Assembly (NCBI GenBank): GCA_040382055.1
Contig: JBEIGE010000007.1
Location: 57,370-121,369, forward strand
DNA length: 64,000 nucleotides
Origin: JBEIGE01 sp040382055
GTDB lineage: Bacteria; Pseudomonadota; Gammaproteobacteria; Burkholderiales; Burkholderiaceae_C
Direction of reading: 5' to 3'
Shown: in pieces, positions 8,624 to 17,765 of the stretch
Layout: every line of letters starts with the position of its first letter
Numbering within the stretch: the stretch's first letter is position 1
Translations under genes and position numbers: made by a program
Notes under the pieces: model-generated
Databases searched by the model: none
Told to the model about the DNA's origin: nothing
The model's input: the letters and a program-made list of their open reading frames with translations, nothing else

Positions 8624-9085
8624 TTATTTCTTGTTTGAGCCGGAACCGGCGTTGGCACCGGGTTCTTTGTCCGGTTCGCTGCGCTTCGTTTTCTTGTCGT
8701 CACCCGGTGCGCGGGCGGTGAAAAACTCGGCTTGCTTCCCGGACTTTGACGGCTGGTCAGCTTTGGCAGATCCTTGAGAGGGCGTCGTGCTTGGCTTTTG
8801 TGCGGATTGAGCCATCTCGCGTGCCCGGATTTCTTCCTGCTTTAGCCTAAGCTTTTCCAGATCATCCGCCGTTTTCATATCCTTCTTGAGGGAAGCCTGA
8901 GCATGCGATTTTTGCGTTTTGGTACGTTCATCACCCGTCTGAACGGTCGTGCCACCGTTGCACGGTGTCTGGCTATAGGCGTCTCCGCAGCGATAGACAG
9001 TTTGGGCTTGAACCCATACGGGGATGAAGAATATTGCTACCAATAACGCAGCATTCAGAGTGTTCACCAAGGCGTTCCTGATCAT
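8624..9085 (-). CDS. DUF4124-like exported protein
   Basis: A 153-residue protein with a signal peptide (hydrophobic residues 8-26, ending WVQAQ) followed by QTVYRCGDAYSQTPCNGGT, the short two-cysteine motif of DUF4124 proteins. The rest is a charged, low-complexity region (KLRLKQEEIRAREMAQ, then Lys/Asp/Pro/Ser-rich tail ending SGSNKK), probably coiled-coil and disordered. It is periplasmic by prediction and of unknown function. The start overlaps the pth stop by four bases, so it is the last gene of the prs-rplY-pth block. Confidence 0.8.
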   Translation of the reverse strand: MIRNALVNTLNAALLVAIFFIPVWVQAQTVYRCGDAYSQTPCNGGTTVQTGDERTKTQKSHAQASLKKDMKTADDLEKLRLKQEEIRAREMAQSAQKPSTTPSQGSAKADQPSKSGKQAEFFTARAPGDDKKTKRSEPDKEPGANAGSGSNKK

Positions 9086-9786
9086 GCTGTACCTCCGGGT
9101 TTTGTTGCTGCTGCAGAGAGTTCCGTCGGGGTGTAATTGTGTGTGTTATGCGCGAGTGTGCTTGGTCTTGGCGGTGGCTGAAGCGGTAGCGGATTCTTGG
9201 GGCGAGGTTGTTTGTGGGTGTGAATCAACAAGGTCGCCTTTTCCATGTCGCCGTCCAGCAGCGGTTTGAGAGCCTTGATGCTGCGGTCAATGGACTGCTC
9301 GATGGCAATGCGATGGTCCAGAGATGGCTTTTTCAAAACCCAGTTGATCACTTCAGATTTGATACCGGGGTGCCCCACGCCCAGGCGCAGTCGCCAGTAA
9401 TCGTCCGTGCCCAGCTGGGCATGGATATCCCGCAGACCATTGTGACCCGCATGACTGCCACCCAGTTTGAGCTTGACCTGACCCGGAACAATGTCCAGCT
9501 CATCGTGCGCTACCAGAATTTCCTGGGGTGCAATTTTGAAAAACCGGGCCAGTGCAGCAACCGACTTCCCGGATTGGTTCATGAAGGTCTGGGGAGCCAG
9601 CAACCAGATTGCTTGGCCTTGGACAGAGGTGCGTGCAATTAGCCCGTGGTAGCCCTTGTCCATCACCAGATGAACTTTTAATTCGCGTGCGACACTGTCA
9701 AGCCACCAAAAACCTGCGTTGTGGCGTGTGGCTTCGTATTCAGGGCCCGGATTGCCCAATCCGACAAACAGTTTGATCATGCCCAA
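9082..9786 (-). CDS. pth: Peptidyl-tRNA hydrolase
   Basis: Pth releases tRNA from peptidyl-tRNA that drops off ribosomes. The sequence shows VGLGNPGPEYEATRHNAGF with the catalytic His, then TFMNQSGKSV, AHDELDI and GGSHAGHNGLRDI, all conserved in the enzyme. At 234 residues it is longer than the usual 190-200 because of a Pro-rich C-terminal tail (PLPLQPPPRPSTLAHNTH). The start may be the ATG two codons downstream (MIKLFVG). It follows rplY, the usual neighbour, with a stem-loop between them. Confidence 0.96.
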   Translation of the reverse strand: MGMIKLFVGLGNPGPEYEATRHNAGFWWLDSVARELKVHLVMDKGYHGLIARTSVQGQAIWLLAPQTFMNQSGKSVAALARFFKIAPQEILVAHDELDIVPGQVKLKLGGSHAGHNGLRDIHAQLGTDDYWRLRLGVGHPGIKSEVINWVLKKPSLDHRIAIEQSIDRSIKALKPLLDGDMEKATLLIHTHKQPRPKNPLPLQPPPRPSTLAHNTHNYTPTELSAAATKPGGTA

Positions 9787-9827
9787 ATTATGCGATCAAG
9801 ACGGACAGGATTGCCCGCCTGAAAGCA

Positions 9828-9861
9828 AACGGCCCAACCCAGTTCACTGAGTTGGGCCGTT
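9828..9861 (-). terminator. Stem-loop between rplY and pth
   Basis: An 11-bp perfect inverted repeat (AACGGCCCAAC at 9828-9838, GTTGGGCCGTT at 9851-9861) with a 12-base loop lies 18 bp beyond the rplY stop. On the minus strand it is followed by TTGCTTTC, a weak U-rich tail. It could be an attenuating rho-independent terminator that lowers pth expression relative to rplY. Confidence 0.6.
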
Positions 9862-9878
9862 GCTGGTGTACCAGGAAA

Positions 9879-10544
9879 TTATTTCTTGGCTGCAGGAGCC
9901 TTGGCAGCGGGTGCTGCTTTGCCCGCTGGGGCCGCTTTGGCTGCGGGGGCTGCTGCCGGCGCAGCTTCAGCTGCAGGTTCGGCGCCAGCGATTTGAACCA
10001 CAGAGACCAGAACCGGGTTGTTCTTGCCGTGAGTCACTGCAGTGACGCCTTTGGGGAGTTTGATGTCGGCCAGGTGCAACGATGTCCCTTTTTTCAGGTT
10101 GCTCAGGTCCACAGCAATGAACTCGGGCAAATCGGCGGGCAAACAGGCCACTTCGATCTCGGTCACTACATGGTTTGCAATGCAACCGTCCTGCTTGACG
10201 GCCGGTGAGTTTTCATCACCACTGTAGTGCAAGGGCACCTTCATGTGCAGCTTGGTGTTGGCGTCAACACGCTGAAAGTCAATGTGCAACACCAGTTGCT
10301 TGAAGGGGTGCATTTGCACGTCACGAAGCAAAACGGGGTTCGATTTGCCATCAACTTCCATGTCGAGAATGGTCGAGTGAAAGGCTTCCTTCTTGAGGGC
10401 GTGCCACAGCGCATTGTGGTCGAGCTCAACTAACTGAGGTTGGCCTGTACCCCCATAAACGATGCCCGGTGTGCGACCGGTAATGCGGAGACGGCGGCTC
10501 GCACCCGTGCCCTGCTTGGCGCGCTCAAAAGCGACAAATTTCAT
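9879..10544 (-). CDS. rplY: 50S ribosomal protein L25, Ctc form
   Basis: L25/Ctc binds 5S rRNA on the large subunit. The 221 residues contain the L25 domain (GTGASRRLRITGRTPGIVYGG near the N-terminus, then KEAFHSTILDMEV) and the TL5-type beta domain of the long Ctc form. The last about 45 residues are a repetitive Ala/Pro/Lys tail (units like AAPAAKAAP) ending APAAKK, common in betaproteobacterial L25. The gene lies between prs and pth, a standard order in this class. Confidence 0.97.
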   Translation of the reverse strand: MKFVAFERAKQGTGASRRLRITGRTPGIVYGGTGQPQLVELDHNALWHALKKEAFHSTILDMEVDGKSNPVLLRDVQMHPFKQLVLHIDFQRVDANTKLHMKVPLHYSGDENSPAVKQDGCIANHVVTEIEVACLPADLPEFIAVDLSNLKKGTSLHLADIKLPKGVTAVTHGKNNPVLVSVVQIAGAEPAAEAAPAAAPAAKAAPAGKAAPAAKAPAAKK

Positions 10545-10642
10545 AACTTACTCCTGTTGAAGTCCACCGCGACCAGTGTGACTCCTGTTTTAAAAAGGCC
10601 TGAACCATGCATGGGCATGCACAAGCCCGCTTTTCGTCCGGA

Positions 10643-11620
10643 TCAGAATAGATTGTCCTGATCCGAGAACAAACTCATAACCGAATCGCCTTTGGCAATC
10701 CGCTGAATCGTCTCACCGATCAGCGGGGCCACATTCAATTGACGAATTTTCTGACAACTAGCCGCTGTCTGACTTAAGGGGATAGTGTTGGTAACCACCA
10801 CTTCATCGAGTGCGCTGCCTTGGGCAATGCGTTCGATAGCCGGTCCGGAAAAAATGGGGTGTGTACAGTAAGCGTAGACCTTCTTCGCGCCACGCTCTTT
10901 GAGTACCTCGGCAGCCTTCACAAGTGTGCCAGCGGTGTCGATCATGTCGTCCATGATGACGCAATTGCGGCCATCAATCTCGCCAATCACATGCATGACT
11001 TCACTCACATTGGCCCGTGGTCGACGCTTGTCAATGATGGCCAGGTCGCAGTTGAGTTGTTTGGCCAGCGCACGTGCCCGAACTACGCCACCTACATCGG
11101 GTGAGACCACAATCAGGTCTTCGTAATTTTTCTGCCGCAGATCACCCAGCAAAACGGGTGAAGCATAAATATTGTCAACGGGAATATCAAAGAAACCCTG
11201 AATCTGGTCAGCGTGCAAATCCATGGTCAGAACCCGGGCAACCCCAACGGCCTGCAGCATGTTGGCAACCACCTTGGCGGAAATCGGAACCCGGGAGGAG
11301 CGAGGCCGTCTGTCCTGTCTGGCGTAGCCAAAGTAGGGGATGACCGCACTGATACGCTCGGCTGAGGCCCGTTTGAGCGCATCGACCATGATGAGCAACT
11401 CCATCAGGTTGTCATTGGTCGGGGCGCAGGTGCTTTGCACCACAAACACATCACGGGCCCGAACATTTTGGTTGAGCTCAACGGTAACTTCTCCATCGGA
11501 GAAGCGGCCCACGGATGCGGCACCCAGCTGGATATGCATATGACGGGCAATGTCTTCGGCCAGACCAGGATTGGCATTACCGGTAAAAACCATGAAGTCA
11601 GGGGCCTGCGCGGCTTGCAT
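10643..11620 (-). CDS. prs: Ribose-phosphate pyrophosphokinase
   Basis: Prs makes PRPP from ribose 5-phosphate and ATP. The 325 residues carry the metal- and ribose-phosphate-binding motifs: DLHADQIQGFFDIPVDN, VVSPDVGGVVRARA, IIDKRRP and the PRPP loop VIMDDMIDTAGT. Length and motifs are those of class I PRPP synthetase. It is directly downstream of tRNA-Gln and upstream of rplY. Confidence 0.98.
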   Translation of the reverse strand: MQAAQAPDFMVFTGNANPGLAEDIARHMHIQLGAASVGRFSDGEVTVELNQNVRARDVFVVQSTCAPTNDNLMELLIMVDALKRASAERISAVIPYFGYARQDRRPRSSRVPISAKVVANMLQAVGVARVLTMDLHADQIQGFFDIPVDNIYASPVLLGDLRQKNYEDLIVVSPDVGGVVRARALAKQLNCDLAIIDKRRPRANVSEVMHVIGEIDGRNCVIMDDMIDTAGTLVKAAEVLKERGAKKVYAYCTHPIFSGPAIERIAQGSALDEVVVTNTIPLSQTAASCQKIRQLNVAPLIGETIQRIAKGDSVMSLFSDQDNLF

Positions 11621-11653
11621 AAACGTCCCAGTGATGCGTTGAACCGAATGATT

Positions 11654-11730
11654 TGGCAGGGGAGGAAGGATTCGAACCTTCGCATGCTGGAATCAAAATC
11701 CAGTGCCTTAACCAGCTTGGCGACTCCCCT
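11654..11730 (-). tRNA. tRNA-Gln (anticodon TTG)
   Basis: The minus strand folds into a complete cloverleaf. The acceptor stem is AGGGGAG/CTCCCCT, the anticodon arm is CTGGA-TTTTGAT-TCCAG with anticodon TTG, and the T arm is GAAGG-TTCGAAT-CCTTC. The 3' CCA is encoded (TGG at 11654-11656 on the plus strand). It lies between ispE and prs, its standard place in Burkholderiales. Confidence 0.97.
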
Positions 11731-11747
11731 ACACGGGCTGACAACCC

Positions 11748-12611
11748 TCAGAGTTGTCCACCGAAAACACCATTACCGGATGCCCAACCCGCCAAGGGGT
11801 GAGCTCCCAGGCTGCGGCACATCCTGATGTGCCAGCCCAAGGGAGCGGCAGGAACCACAAGTTCACTGGGTGCGACCGCAAAAACGGCGCTGCCTGAACC
11901 TGTCATCCTGCCTTCAAGTCCCAGTGAATCCAGCCAAACAAGGGCTTGGTTCACACCGGGGCAAATCACTTGAGCCACAGCCTGCAAATCGTTACGGCCA
12001 AAACCGGGTTGACTTGCTGCAAAGCCTGAAATTGTAGCAGTTTCAGTGTCTCTTTTTAGGTCTGGATGCGAGAAAATTGCCTGAGTTGAGAGGCCACTTT
12101 CAGGTTTTACTACCAGAAACTGATTTTGGGGCAGGGTGATTGGTGTCAGCCTCTCGCCTATGCCTTCAACCCAGGCGTTGCTTCCAAAAAGGAAAAAGGG
12201 CACATCAGCACCCAGTTTGAGACCAATAGCACTGAGTTCGGAGAGACTGAATTTGAGCTTCCAGAGCCGGTTCAGCGCCAGCAGGGTTGAAGCTGCGTCC
12301 GACGAACCGCCGCCCATGCCAGCCTGCGCAGGAATCTGCTTTTCGACACCAATATGTGCCCCAGAACGACAGCCGCTTGCCTCCTGAAGCGCCTTGGCAG
12401 CACGGACGATCAAATCGTTTGCTGGCAAGGGTGTCGTCAGATCCTCACGACTGATTACCGCATCAGGCCGCAATTCAAAGTGCAGTGTGTCACACCAGTC
12501 AATGAGCGTGAAAACCGATTGAAGCAAGTGGTAGCCATCATCTCGACGCCCAACGATGTGCAGGAAAAGATTGAGTTTGGCGGGGGCAGGAACGTCTTGA
12601 ATCGACAGCAT
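11748..12611 (-). CDS. ispE: 4-diphosphocytidyl-2-C-methyl-D-erythritol kinase
   Basis: IspE phosphorylates CDP-methylerythritol in the MEP pathway, which supplies the isoprenoid units needed here for carotenoids and the geranylgeranyl/phytyl tail of bacteriochlorophyll. The 287 residues show PAPAKLNLFLHIVGRRDDGYH at the N-terminus and the GHMP-kinase ATP loop QAGMGGGSSDAAS, both intact, plus the C-terminal MTGSGSAVFAV motif. It starts 21 bp after the lolB stop and precedes tRNA-Gln. Confidence 0.97.
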   Translation of the reverse strand: MLSIQDVPAPAKLNLFLHIVGRRDDGYHLLQSVFTLIDWCDTLHFELRPDAVISREDLTTPLPANDLIVRAAKALQEASGCRSGAHIGVEKQIPAQAGMGGGSSDAASTLLALNRLWKLKFSLSELSAIGLKLGADVPFFLFGSNAWVEGIGERLTPITLPQNQFLVVKPESGLSTQAIFSHPDLKRDTETATISGFAASQPGFGRNDLQAVAQVICPGVNQALVWLDSLGLEGRMTGSGSAVFAVAPSELVVPAAPLGWHIRMCRSLGAHPLAGWASGNGVFGGQL

Positions 12612-12632
12612 GGCGCAATTATCAGATGCAGC

Positions 12633-13142
12633 TCAGGGTTCGAGGATCAGTCGGAGTTCGGCTTTGGGTTCTATCTGCAAGCGACGGGCCGTTAAGCGGC
12701 CATCGTTGAGACGCGAGACGTCAACTTCCCAGTTCTCAGCTGGTACCGCACGTCCCTGAAGCCATTCAAATACGGCGGTGATGGGCAAAGCCGCCCCAGT
12801 AAGGTTGGCGGTGAGCTCGTCCAGGGTGTTGAATCGTTGTGTTTCCCCTTGACTGGTCAGAAACGCAGCCACGGGGCTCCATCGCAAGGTGGCAACTCTG
12901 CTGCCAAGCGGGCCGGACAAAACCAGCGTGCCTGACACGGGCCCTCCGGAGAGTTCGAAACCCGCAGAGAGACTTTGAACCGGACTGCTGGCCACGACCA
13001 GGCTCAAGCGACCGCTCCAGCGCGCAATCTCGGTGGCTTGGGGTGTTGTGCCCGGCTGCGTGATGGCACATCCTGAGATAAGGCATATGAAAAACAGCAA
13101 CGGGAGCAGGAGACGCCTTAACGGCGCAAAGCCGCAATTCAC
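12633..13142 (-). CDS. lolB: Outer-membrane lipoprotein LolB
   Basis: LolB accepts lipoproteins from LolA and inserts them into the outer membrane. The 169 residues start with a lipoprotein signal peptide (LLPLLFFICLISGC, lipobox I-S-G-C with Cys at about 25). The mature part has RWSGRLSLVV and an amphipathic beta pattern compatible with the LolB fold. Sequence similarity is modest, so the call leans on its position directly before ispE, which is conserved in Betaproteobacteria. It overlaps the upstream TPR gene by four bases (ATGA). Confidence 0.88.
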   Translation of the reverse strand: MNCGFAPLRRLLLPLLFFICLISGCAITQPGTTPQATEIARWSGRLSLVVASSPVQSLSAGFELSGGPVSGTLVLSGPLGSRVATLRWSPVAAFLTSQGETQRFNTLDELTANLTGAALPITAVFEWLQGRAVPAENWEVDVSRLNDGRLTARRLQIEPKAELRLILEP

Positions 13143-14962
13143 GGTTTGACGCGAAAGCGCTTGAGCGTCTCAACCAGCGTTTCATTGTCTGCGGCCAGAG
13201 CCACACCCTCTTTCCAGATCTTGCGGGCTTCATCGCGCCTGCCCATGCTCCAGAGCACTTCTCCCAGGTGCGCCGCAATCTCTGCATCAGGTCTGGATTT
13301 GTACGCGCCCTGCAGGATGCGCAAGGCCTCGGCCTTGTTACCCATCCGGAACTCGACCCAGCCCAGACTGTCGGTAATAAAAGGGTCATTGGGCGCAAAT
13401 TCCAGCGCCTTGATGATCAATTGTCTGGCTTCGGGCAGGCGTATGTTGCGATCGGCAAAAGAATAGCCAAGGGCGTTGTAAGCATGATGAAAATCAGGTT
13501 TGCCGGCGATGATTCTGCGCAGCAGGGTTTCCATTTCGTCCGGATTCCCGAGTTTTTCCGCCAGGGTGGCCTGGTCGTAGAGAAAGTCGTAGTCAGTAGG
13601 GTTTTGTGTAGTGGCTTTGGCTAGCAGGTCAAACGCCGCCTGGAGTTTCTTATTGTCGCGGAGCAGCTGAACTTCTGCCTGTATCTTCAGACGTCCGTCG
13701 CCCGCGGAGCGCTCAGGTAGGGCTCGAATGAGTTCAATACCATCTTCGAGTTTGCCCTGGATTGCCAGAAGAGATGCGCGACGGCTTTGGGCACGAATCA
13801 TGTCTTCGCTACTGGAGATTTTGTTTAGCCAGCTTTCAGCCAACTTGAAATCCTTGCGTTGCTCGGCTATTTGCGACAAGGACAGGTAGGCCTGTATCAG
13901 GCCCCTGTTCTGTTGAGAGTTACGGGAGCTGGAGGGTTGTGAAGCCATCACATCCAGATACCGTAGCAGGGATTTTTCGGCAGCGTTGAGCTTGTTGTCC
14001 TGCAGCTCCAGAGTGCCTTGAATGAGCCAGGCATCTGCCAAGCTCGGCTTTTCGTTTGTAACCGTGTGAATCTGTGTGGACGCTTCAGCGAAACGCTGTG
14101 CATTGAGCAGTGCACGGGCATATTCCATGCGCACTTCGGCCTCTGGTTTCCCATCCAGGTATTTGCGAACAATTCCCTCCGCTGCGGGGGAAGAGGGGTT
14201 CATCAACGCCAAAGCCAGCAGCGCTGGCCCCTCGGCAGTTGCACTCAACGCATGCCCGCGTCGAGCGGCATCCAGCGCTCCTGCTGGGTCGCCGGCTTCA
14301 ATGCGCATACGTCCGATAGTGGTCCAAGCCGCTACCCCGTTCTGCGGGCTGGTAAGGTGGTCAACCAGGGACTGTTCCACTACACTGGCAGCCTGTTTTT
14401 TGTCTGTGCTTCGCGCAAAGTAGCGCGGTATTGAGGAAATAACTTGGGCGCGATCCCCTGCTTCAGCCAGGGCTATCTCGCGTTTGATCGGGTCGCTGAG
14501 CTCGTTGGTTTTATTCAAGCCAATCAGAATTTGAAGCTGGTATCGGTTGGCTTCCCGGGAATTGGGCATGGCCGTGCGCCAGGCGCGGGCAGCGGCTAGT
14601 GCAGATTCGCCCGAGCGGGCCTGCAGGGCTATCTCCACCGAGCGCTGGTAAAGACGGGCGTCATTGGTCTTGCGCGCAGCGTCAAGCAGCAAAGAGTACC
14701 CTGCCGCCTGATCGCCAAGTTGTGTGCTGAGTTCGCCCAACAAGAGCTGGTAGAGCAACTCTCCATCGAGCACAGAATTTCCCGACGCCTTGTCGGCTGA
14801 AGGCTGGCTTGTCGCAGAAGCAGAAGTGCCTGGTGTGGAGGGCGCAGGAAGTGCCTTGGGCGGTGTTGAAGGCGCGGGGCTTTGGGCGTAAACGTTCAGG
14901 GAAACCATCAACGCGAGCGCCGCACAGCGATTAAATGTCATCATCAGATCATAATAATCCAT
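13139..14962 (-). CDS. Tetratricopeptide-repeat protein, exported
   Basis: A 607-residue protein with a likely signal peptide starting at Met7 or Met8 (MTFNRCAALALMVSLNVYAQ) and a Pro/Ser-rich linker (25-60). Long arrays of TPR-like helices follow; the clearest are near the C-terminus (YNALGYSFADRNIRLPEARQLI, SLGWVEFRMGNKAEALRIL, GEVLWSMGRRDEARKIW). Such proteins scaffold periplasmic complexes. Its place upstream of lolB suggests an envelope role, but function is unknown. It is divergent from mutM, with 39 bp between the starts. Confidence 0.88.
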   Translation of the reverse strand: MDYYDLMMTFNRCAALALMVSLNVYAQSPAPSTPPKALPAPSTPGTSASATSQPSADKASGNSVLDGELLYQLLLGELSTQLGDQAAGYSLLLDAARKTNDARLYQRSVEIALQARSGESALAAARAWRTAMPNSREANRYQLQILIGLNKTNELSDPIKREIALAEAGDRAQVISSIPRYFARSTDKKQAASVVEQSLVDHLTSPQNGVAAWTTIGRMRIEAGDPAGALDAARRGHALSATAEGPALLALALMNPSSPAAEGIVRKYLDGKPEAEVRMEYARALLNAQRFAEASTQIHTVTNEKPSLADAWLIQGTLELQDNKLNAAEKSLLRYLDVMASQPSSSRNSQQNRGLIQAYLSLSQIAEQRKDFKLAESWLNKISSSEDMIRAQSRRASLLAIQGKLEDGIELIRALPERSAGDGRLKIQAEVQLLRDNKKLQAAFDLLAKATTQNPTDYDFLYDQATLAEKLGNPDEMETLLRRIIAGKPDFHHAYNALGYSFADRNIRLPEARQLIIKALEFAPNDPFITDSLGWVEFRMGNKAEALRILQGAYKSRPDAEIAAHLGEVLWSMGRRDEARKIWKEGVALAADNETLVETLKRFRVKP

Positions 14963-15001
14963 GCTTGCCCTTGCTGCTCGCGTAAAACCCCAAGACCAGA
15001 C

Positions 15002-15817
15002 ATGCCCGAATTACCCGAAGTCGAGGTTACCCGCCTCAGTTTTGCAGCAAAAATCGCGGATGCAAAAATTATCTCTGCCTCCCTTGGTAAGCCACTGCGC
15101 TGGCCCCTTGGTTGTGAAGTACAGACCTTGGCGGGCAGGCACGTTAAGGCAGTCAGGAGACGCGGAAAATACCTGTTGCTTGATCTGGACCCTGGTCTGT
15201 TGCTGATTCACCTGGGTATGTCCGGAAGTCTGTCATTCTCAATCGACGTGGGCCCGCCCGGAACCCACGATCATTTTGATCTGGTAACCAGCAAAGGGGT
15301 ATTGCGGCTTCATGACCCGCGCCGTTTTGGAGCCGTGGTGTTTTCGCCGGATGAAGCTTCTGCGCCAGCGCAAAAGCTCATCGGGAAGATGGGCGTCGAG
15401 CCCTTGTCAGACGACTTCAGTGCCGTTGCTTTTCACGCTGCCCTGAAACAGCGTCAATCGGCGATCAAACAGGTTTTGCTAGCTGGTGACGCGGTGGTGG
15501 GAGTTGGCAATATTTATGCATCCGAAGCCCTTTTTCTGGCCCGGATCCGCCCCACTTGTCGTGCCAGCCGACTCAGTCTGGTGCGGGCCTCGCGACTGCA
15601 TGCGGCCATTCGCAATGTATTGGCTCGCGCTGTCGAGACAGGCGGCAGCACGCTGCGTGATTTCAAGAGCGCCGATGGGAAAAACGGTTATTTCCAAATG
15701 GAGGCGATGGTCTATGCCAGGCAGGGCTTGCCGTGCAACATATGCGCTACGCCTATCCGATTGCTAAGGCAGGGACAGCGCTCAACGTTTTTTTGCCCCA
15801 GTTGCCAGAAGAACTGA
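15002..15817 (+). CDS. mutM: Formamidopyrimidine-DNA glycosylase
   Basis: MutM (Fpg) removes 8-oxoguanine and formamidopyrimidines. The start at 15002 gives MPELPEVEVTR, placing the essential Pro2 and Glu3 at the N-terminus. The protein is 271 residues, as expected. Also visible are the helix-two-turn-helix region with VVGVGNIYASEALF and a C-terminal zinc finger, C-x2-C in CNICATP and C-x2-C in CPSCQKN. mutY follows 51 bp downstream, so the two 8-oxoguanine repair genes are adjacent. Confidence 0.97.
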   Translation: MPELPEVEVTRLSFAAKIADAKIISASLGKPLRWPLGCEVQTLAGRHVKAVRRRGKYLLLDLDPGLLLIHLGMSGSLSFSIDVGPPGTHDHFDLVTSKGVLRLHDPRRFGAVVFSPDEASAPAQKLIGKMGVEPLSDDFSAVAFHAALKQRQSAIKQVLLAGDAVVGVGNIYASEALFLARIRPTCRASRLSLVRASRLHAAIRNVLARAVETGGSTLRDFKSADGKNGYFQMEAMVYARQGLPCNICATPIRLLRQGQRSTFFCPSCQKN

Positions 15818-15868
15818 AAGTCTGTAAAGCTATGGCGACTTTGACACTCAAGCAGAACGCAGACCCGC

Positions 15869-16903
15869 ATGACATTTGATTACTCGGGTGCTGTGGTGGC
15901 CTGGCAAAAAAAACATGGCCGTCATGAATTGCCCTGGCAAAACACGCGTGACCCCTACCGGGTCTGGCTGTCCGAGATCATGTTGCAGCAAACTCAGGTC
16001 ACAACGGTTCTTGAGTATTTCAAGCGGTTTTTGCAGCGCTTTCCGGATGTGCGCTCATTGGCCCAAGCCAATCTTGATGAGGTGCTGTCGCTATGGAGCG
16101 GGCTAGGCTACTACAGCCGAGCGAGGAATTTGCACGCCTGTGCTGGCCAGGTGTTGAGCCTGTATGGCGGTCAATTTCCCCGCTCGGCCAAACAGCTGCA
16201 AAGCCTGCCCGGTATCGGGCGCTCGACTGCAGGGGCGATTGCATCGCTGTGCTTTGGCGAACGGGTAGCAATTCTTGATGGTAACGTCAAGCGGGTACTC
16301 ACCCGCGTGCTGGGTTTTGAGCTGGATCTGGCGCGCACGGTTCACGAAAAAGCGTTGTGGGATCAGGCCGCAGAACTGTTGCCCCGCACGGATTTGCATA
16401 GAACCATGCCTGCATATACCCAAGGCATGATGGATCTTGGCGCAACCGTGTGCTTATCCAAAAAGCCGCTGTGCCAGCAATGCCCCCTGTCTTCCAACTG
16501 CAAGGCATTGGCACAGGGTGCCGTGCTCAAGTATCCGGTTAAAACCCGGAGCCTGAAACGTTCTACCCAATCAGTTTGGCTGCTTTTTGCTAAGACACCC
16601 GATCACGCGGTTTGGTTGAGTCAGCGCCCTACCCCCGGGGTATGGGCTGGACTGTATTGCTTTGAACTCTTTGAGCAGCGGGCTGCGCTTGAAGCCAGTT
16701 TGCCGGCACGCTTCCGGTCACGCTTGCAGGATCAGCCTCCCGTCAAGCATGTGCTGACACACAAGGACCTGTTCCTGCATGTTGTCAAAGTCGAGTTGCC
16801 CGCCAGTTCCATGAAGAAACGTTCCGGGCGATGGTTCATGCACAAGGAATGGCCCGAGCTGGGCCTTCCAGCACCGATCAGGAAAATACTAGACGCTGCC
16901 TAG
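15869..16903 (+). CDS. mutY: A/G-specific adenine glycosylase
   Basis: MutY removes adenine mispaired with 8-oxoguanine. The 344 residues contain the catalytic Glu region LSEIMLQQTQVTTV, the helix-hairpin-helix LPGIGRSTAGAI and the catalytic Asp in AILDGNVKRVL. The [4Fe-4S] motif C-x6-C-x2-C-x5-C (CLSKKPLCQQCPLSSNC) is complete. The C-terminal NUDIX-like recognition domain follows (VWLSQRPTPGVWAGLYCFE). Its 3' end overlaps the convergent rapZ gene by 15 bp. Confidence 0.97.
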   Translation: MTFDYSGAVVAWQKKHGRHELPWQNTRDPYRVWLSEIMLQQTQVTTVLEYFKRFLQRFPDVRSLAQANLDEVLSLWSGLGYYSRARNLHACAGQVLSLYGGQFPRSAKQLQSLPGIGRSTAGAIASLCFGERVAILDGNVKRVLTRVLGFELDLARTVHEKALWDQAAELLPRTDLHRTMPAYTQGMMDLGATVCLSKKPLCQQCPLSSNCKALAQGAVLKYPVKTRSLKRSTQSVWLLFAKTPDHAVWLSQRPTPGVWAGLYCFELFEQRAALEASLPARFRSRLQDQPPVKHVLTHKDLFLHVVKVELPASSMKKRSGRWFMHKEWPELGLPAPIRKILDAA

Positions 16904-17764
16904 TTCCCGGTGACGGCGCAGGGTGGACCAGCGCTGTGCAAAGACAGTGGCCAGTCGCTCAACCAGATAGACCGAGCGGTGCTGTCCCCCAGTGCAGCCG
17001 ATCGCAACTGTGACGTAGCTGCGGTGTTGGCGGGAAAGGGTTTCCAGCCAGTGATTGAGAAATTCTTCAATGTGCGTTGCCATGAGCGTGACTTCAGGCT
17101 GAACCCGCAAAAACTCGGCGACAGGCTGATCCCGCCCGCTCAAGGCACGAAGTTCGGGCTCATAGTGCGGGTTGCTGAGCATGCGCACATCAAAAACAAA
17201 GTCTGCATCCACAGGGATGCCCCGCTTGAAAGCGAATGACTCAAACACCAGTGTGAGTCCACTGGCTGGCAGAGAGATCAATGACTTGACGTAATCCTGC
17301 AGCTGCGAGGCCCGGATGATGCTGGTGTCGATCACATGCGCCTGGTCACGCAGATCAGCCAGCAGTTCGCGCTCCAGTTCAATTGCGTCGACCAGGGCGG
17401 GGCGAGTATTTTTGGTTTGTATATCAGACTCAAACTGAGACAAGGGATGCTTGCGCCGACTCTCAGAGTAGCGGTGTACAAGCGTCTCGGTCGTGGCATC
17501 GAGGAACAGGGATTTCAAATCCACGTTTTGAGCGCGAAGCTGGTTTAGCAAGTCCGGCACTTGTGGCAGGGAGGTGGCACTGCGCACATCCATGGCAATG
17601 GCAACCCGGCTGGCCAGGTGTTCGCGTTCCAGCTCTACAAAGGGCAGAAGCAACTCCGGTGGCAGATTGTCTACACAGTAAAACCCGGCATCTTCCAGTG
17701 CATTGAGCGCCACCGACTTTCCCGAGCCTGACATGCCTGTGATCAGTACGATTTGCAGGGTCAT
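16889..17764 (-). CDS. rapZ: RNase adapter protein RapZ
   Basis: RapZ is a P-loop protein that in enterics guides RNase E to GlmZ and adjusts glucosamine-6-phosphate synthesis. The 291 residues begin MTLQIVLITGMSGSGKS (Walker A at GMSGSGKS), with SSLFLDATTETLVHRYSESRRKHPL and the C-terminal GCTGGQHRSVYL, all hallmarks of the family. The ATG at 17764 is chosen because it directly precedes the Walker A strand and lies one base from the recN stop. Whether the sRNA role holds in Betaproteobacteria is not shown by the sequence. Confidence 0.95.
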   Translation of the reverse strand: MTLQIVLITGMSGSGKSVALNALEDAGFYCVDNLPPELLLPFVELEREHLASRVAIAMDVRSATSLPQVPDLLNQLRAQNVDLKSLFLDATTETLVHRYSESRRKHPLSQFESDIQTKNTRPALVDAIELERELLADLRDQAHVIDTSIIRASQLQDYVKSLISLPASGLTLVFESFAFKRGIPVDADFVFDVRMLSNPHYEPELRALSGRDQPVAEFLRVQPEVTLMATHIEEFLNHWLETLSRQHRSYVTVAIGCTGGQHRSVYLVERLATVFAQRWSTLRRHRELGSV

Positions 17765-17765
17765 G

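Noticed and set aside
10639..10665. Eight-bp inverted repeat CGGATCAG/CTGATCCG at the prs stop codon
   Set aside because: It overlaps coding sequence and has no U-tract on the prs transcript, so I do not call a terminator.
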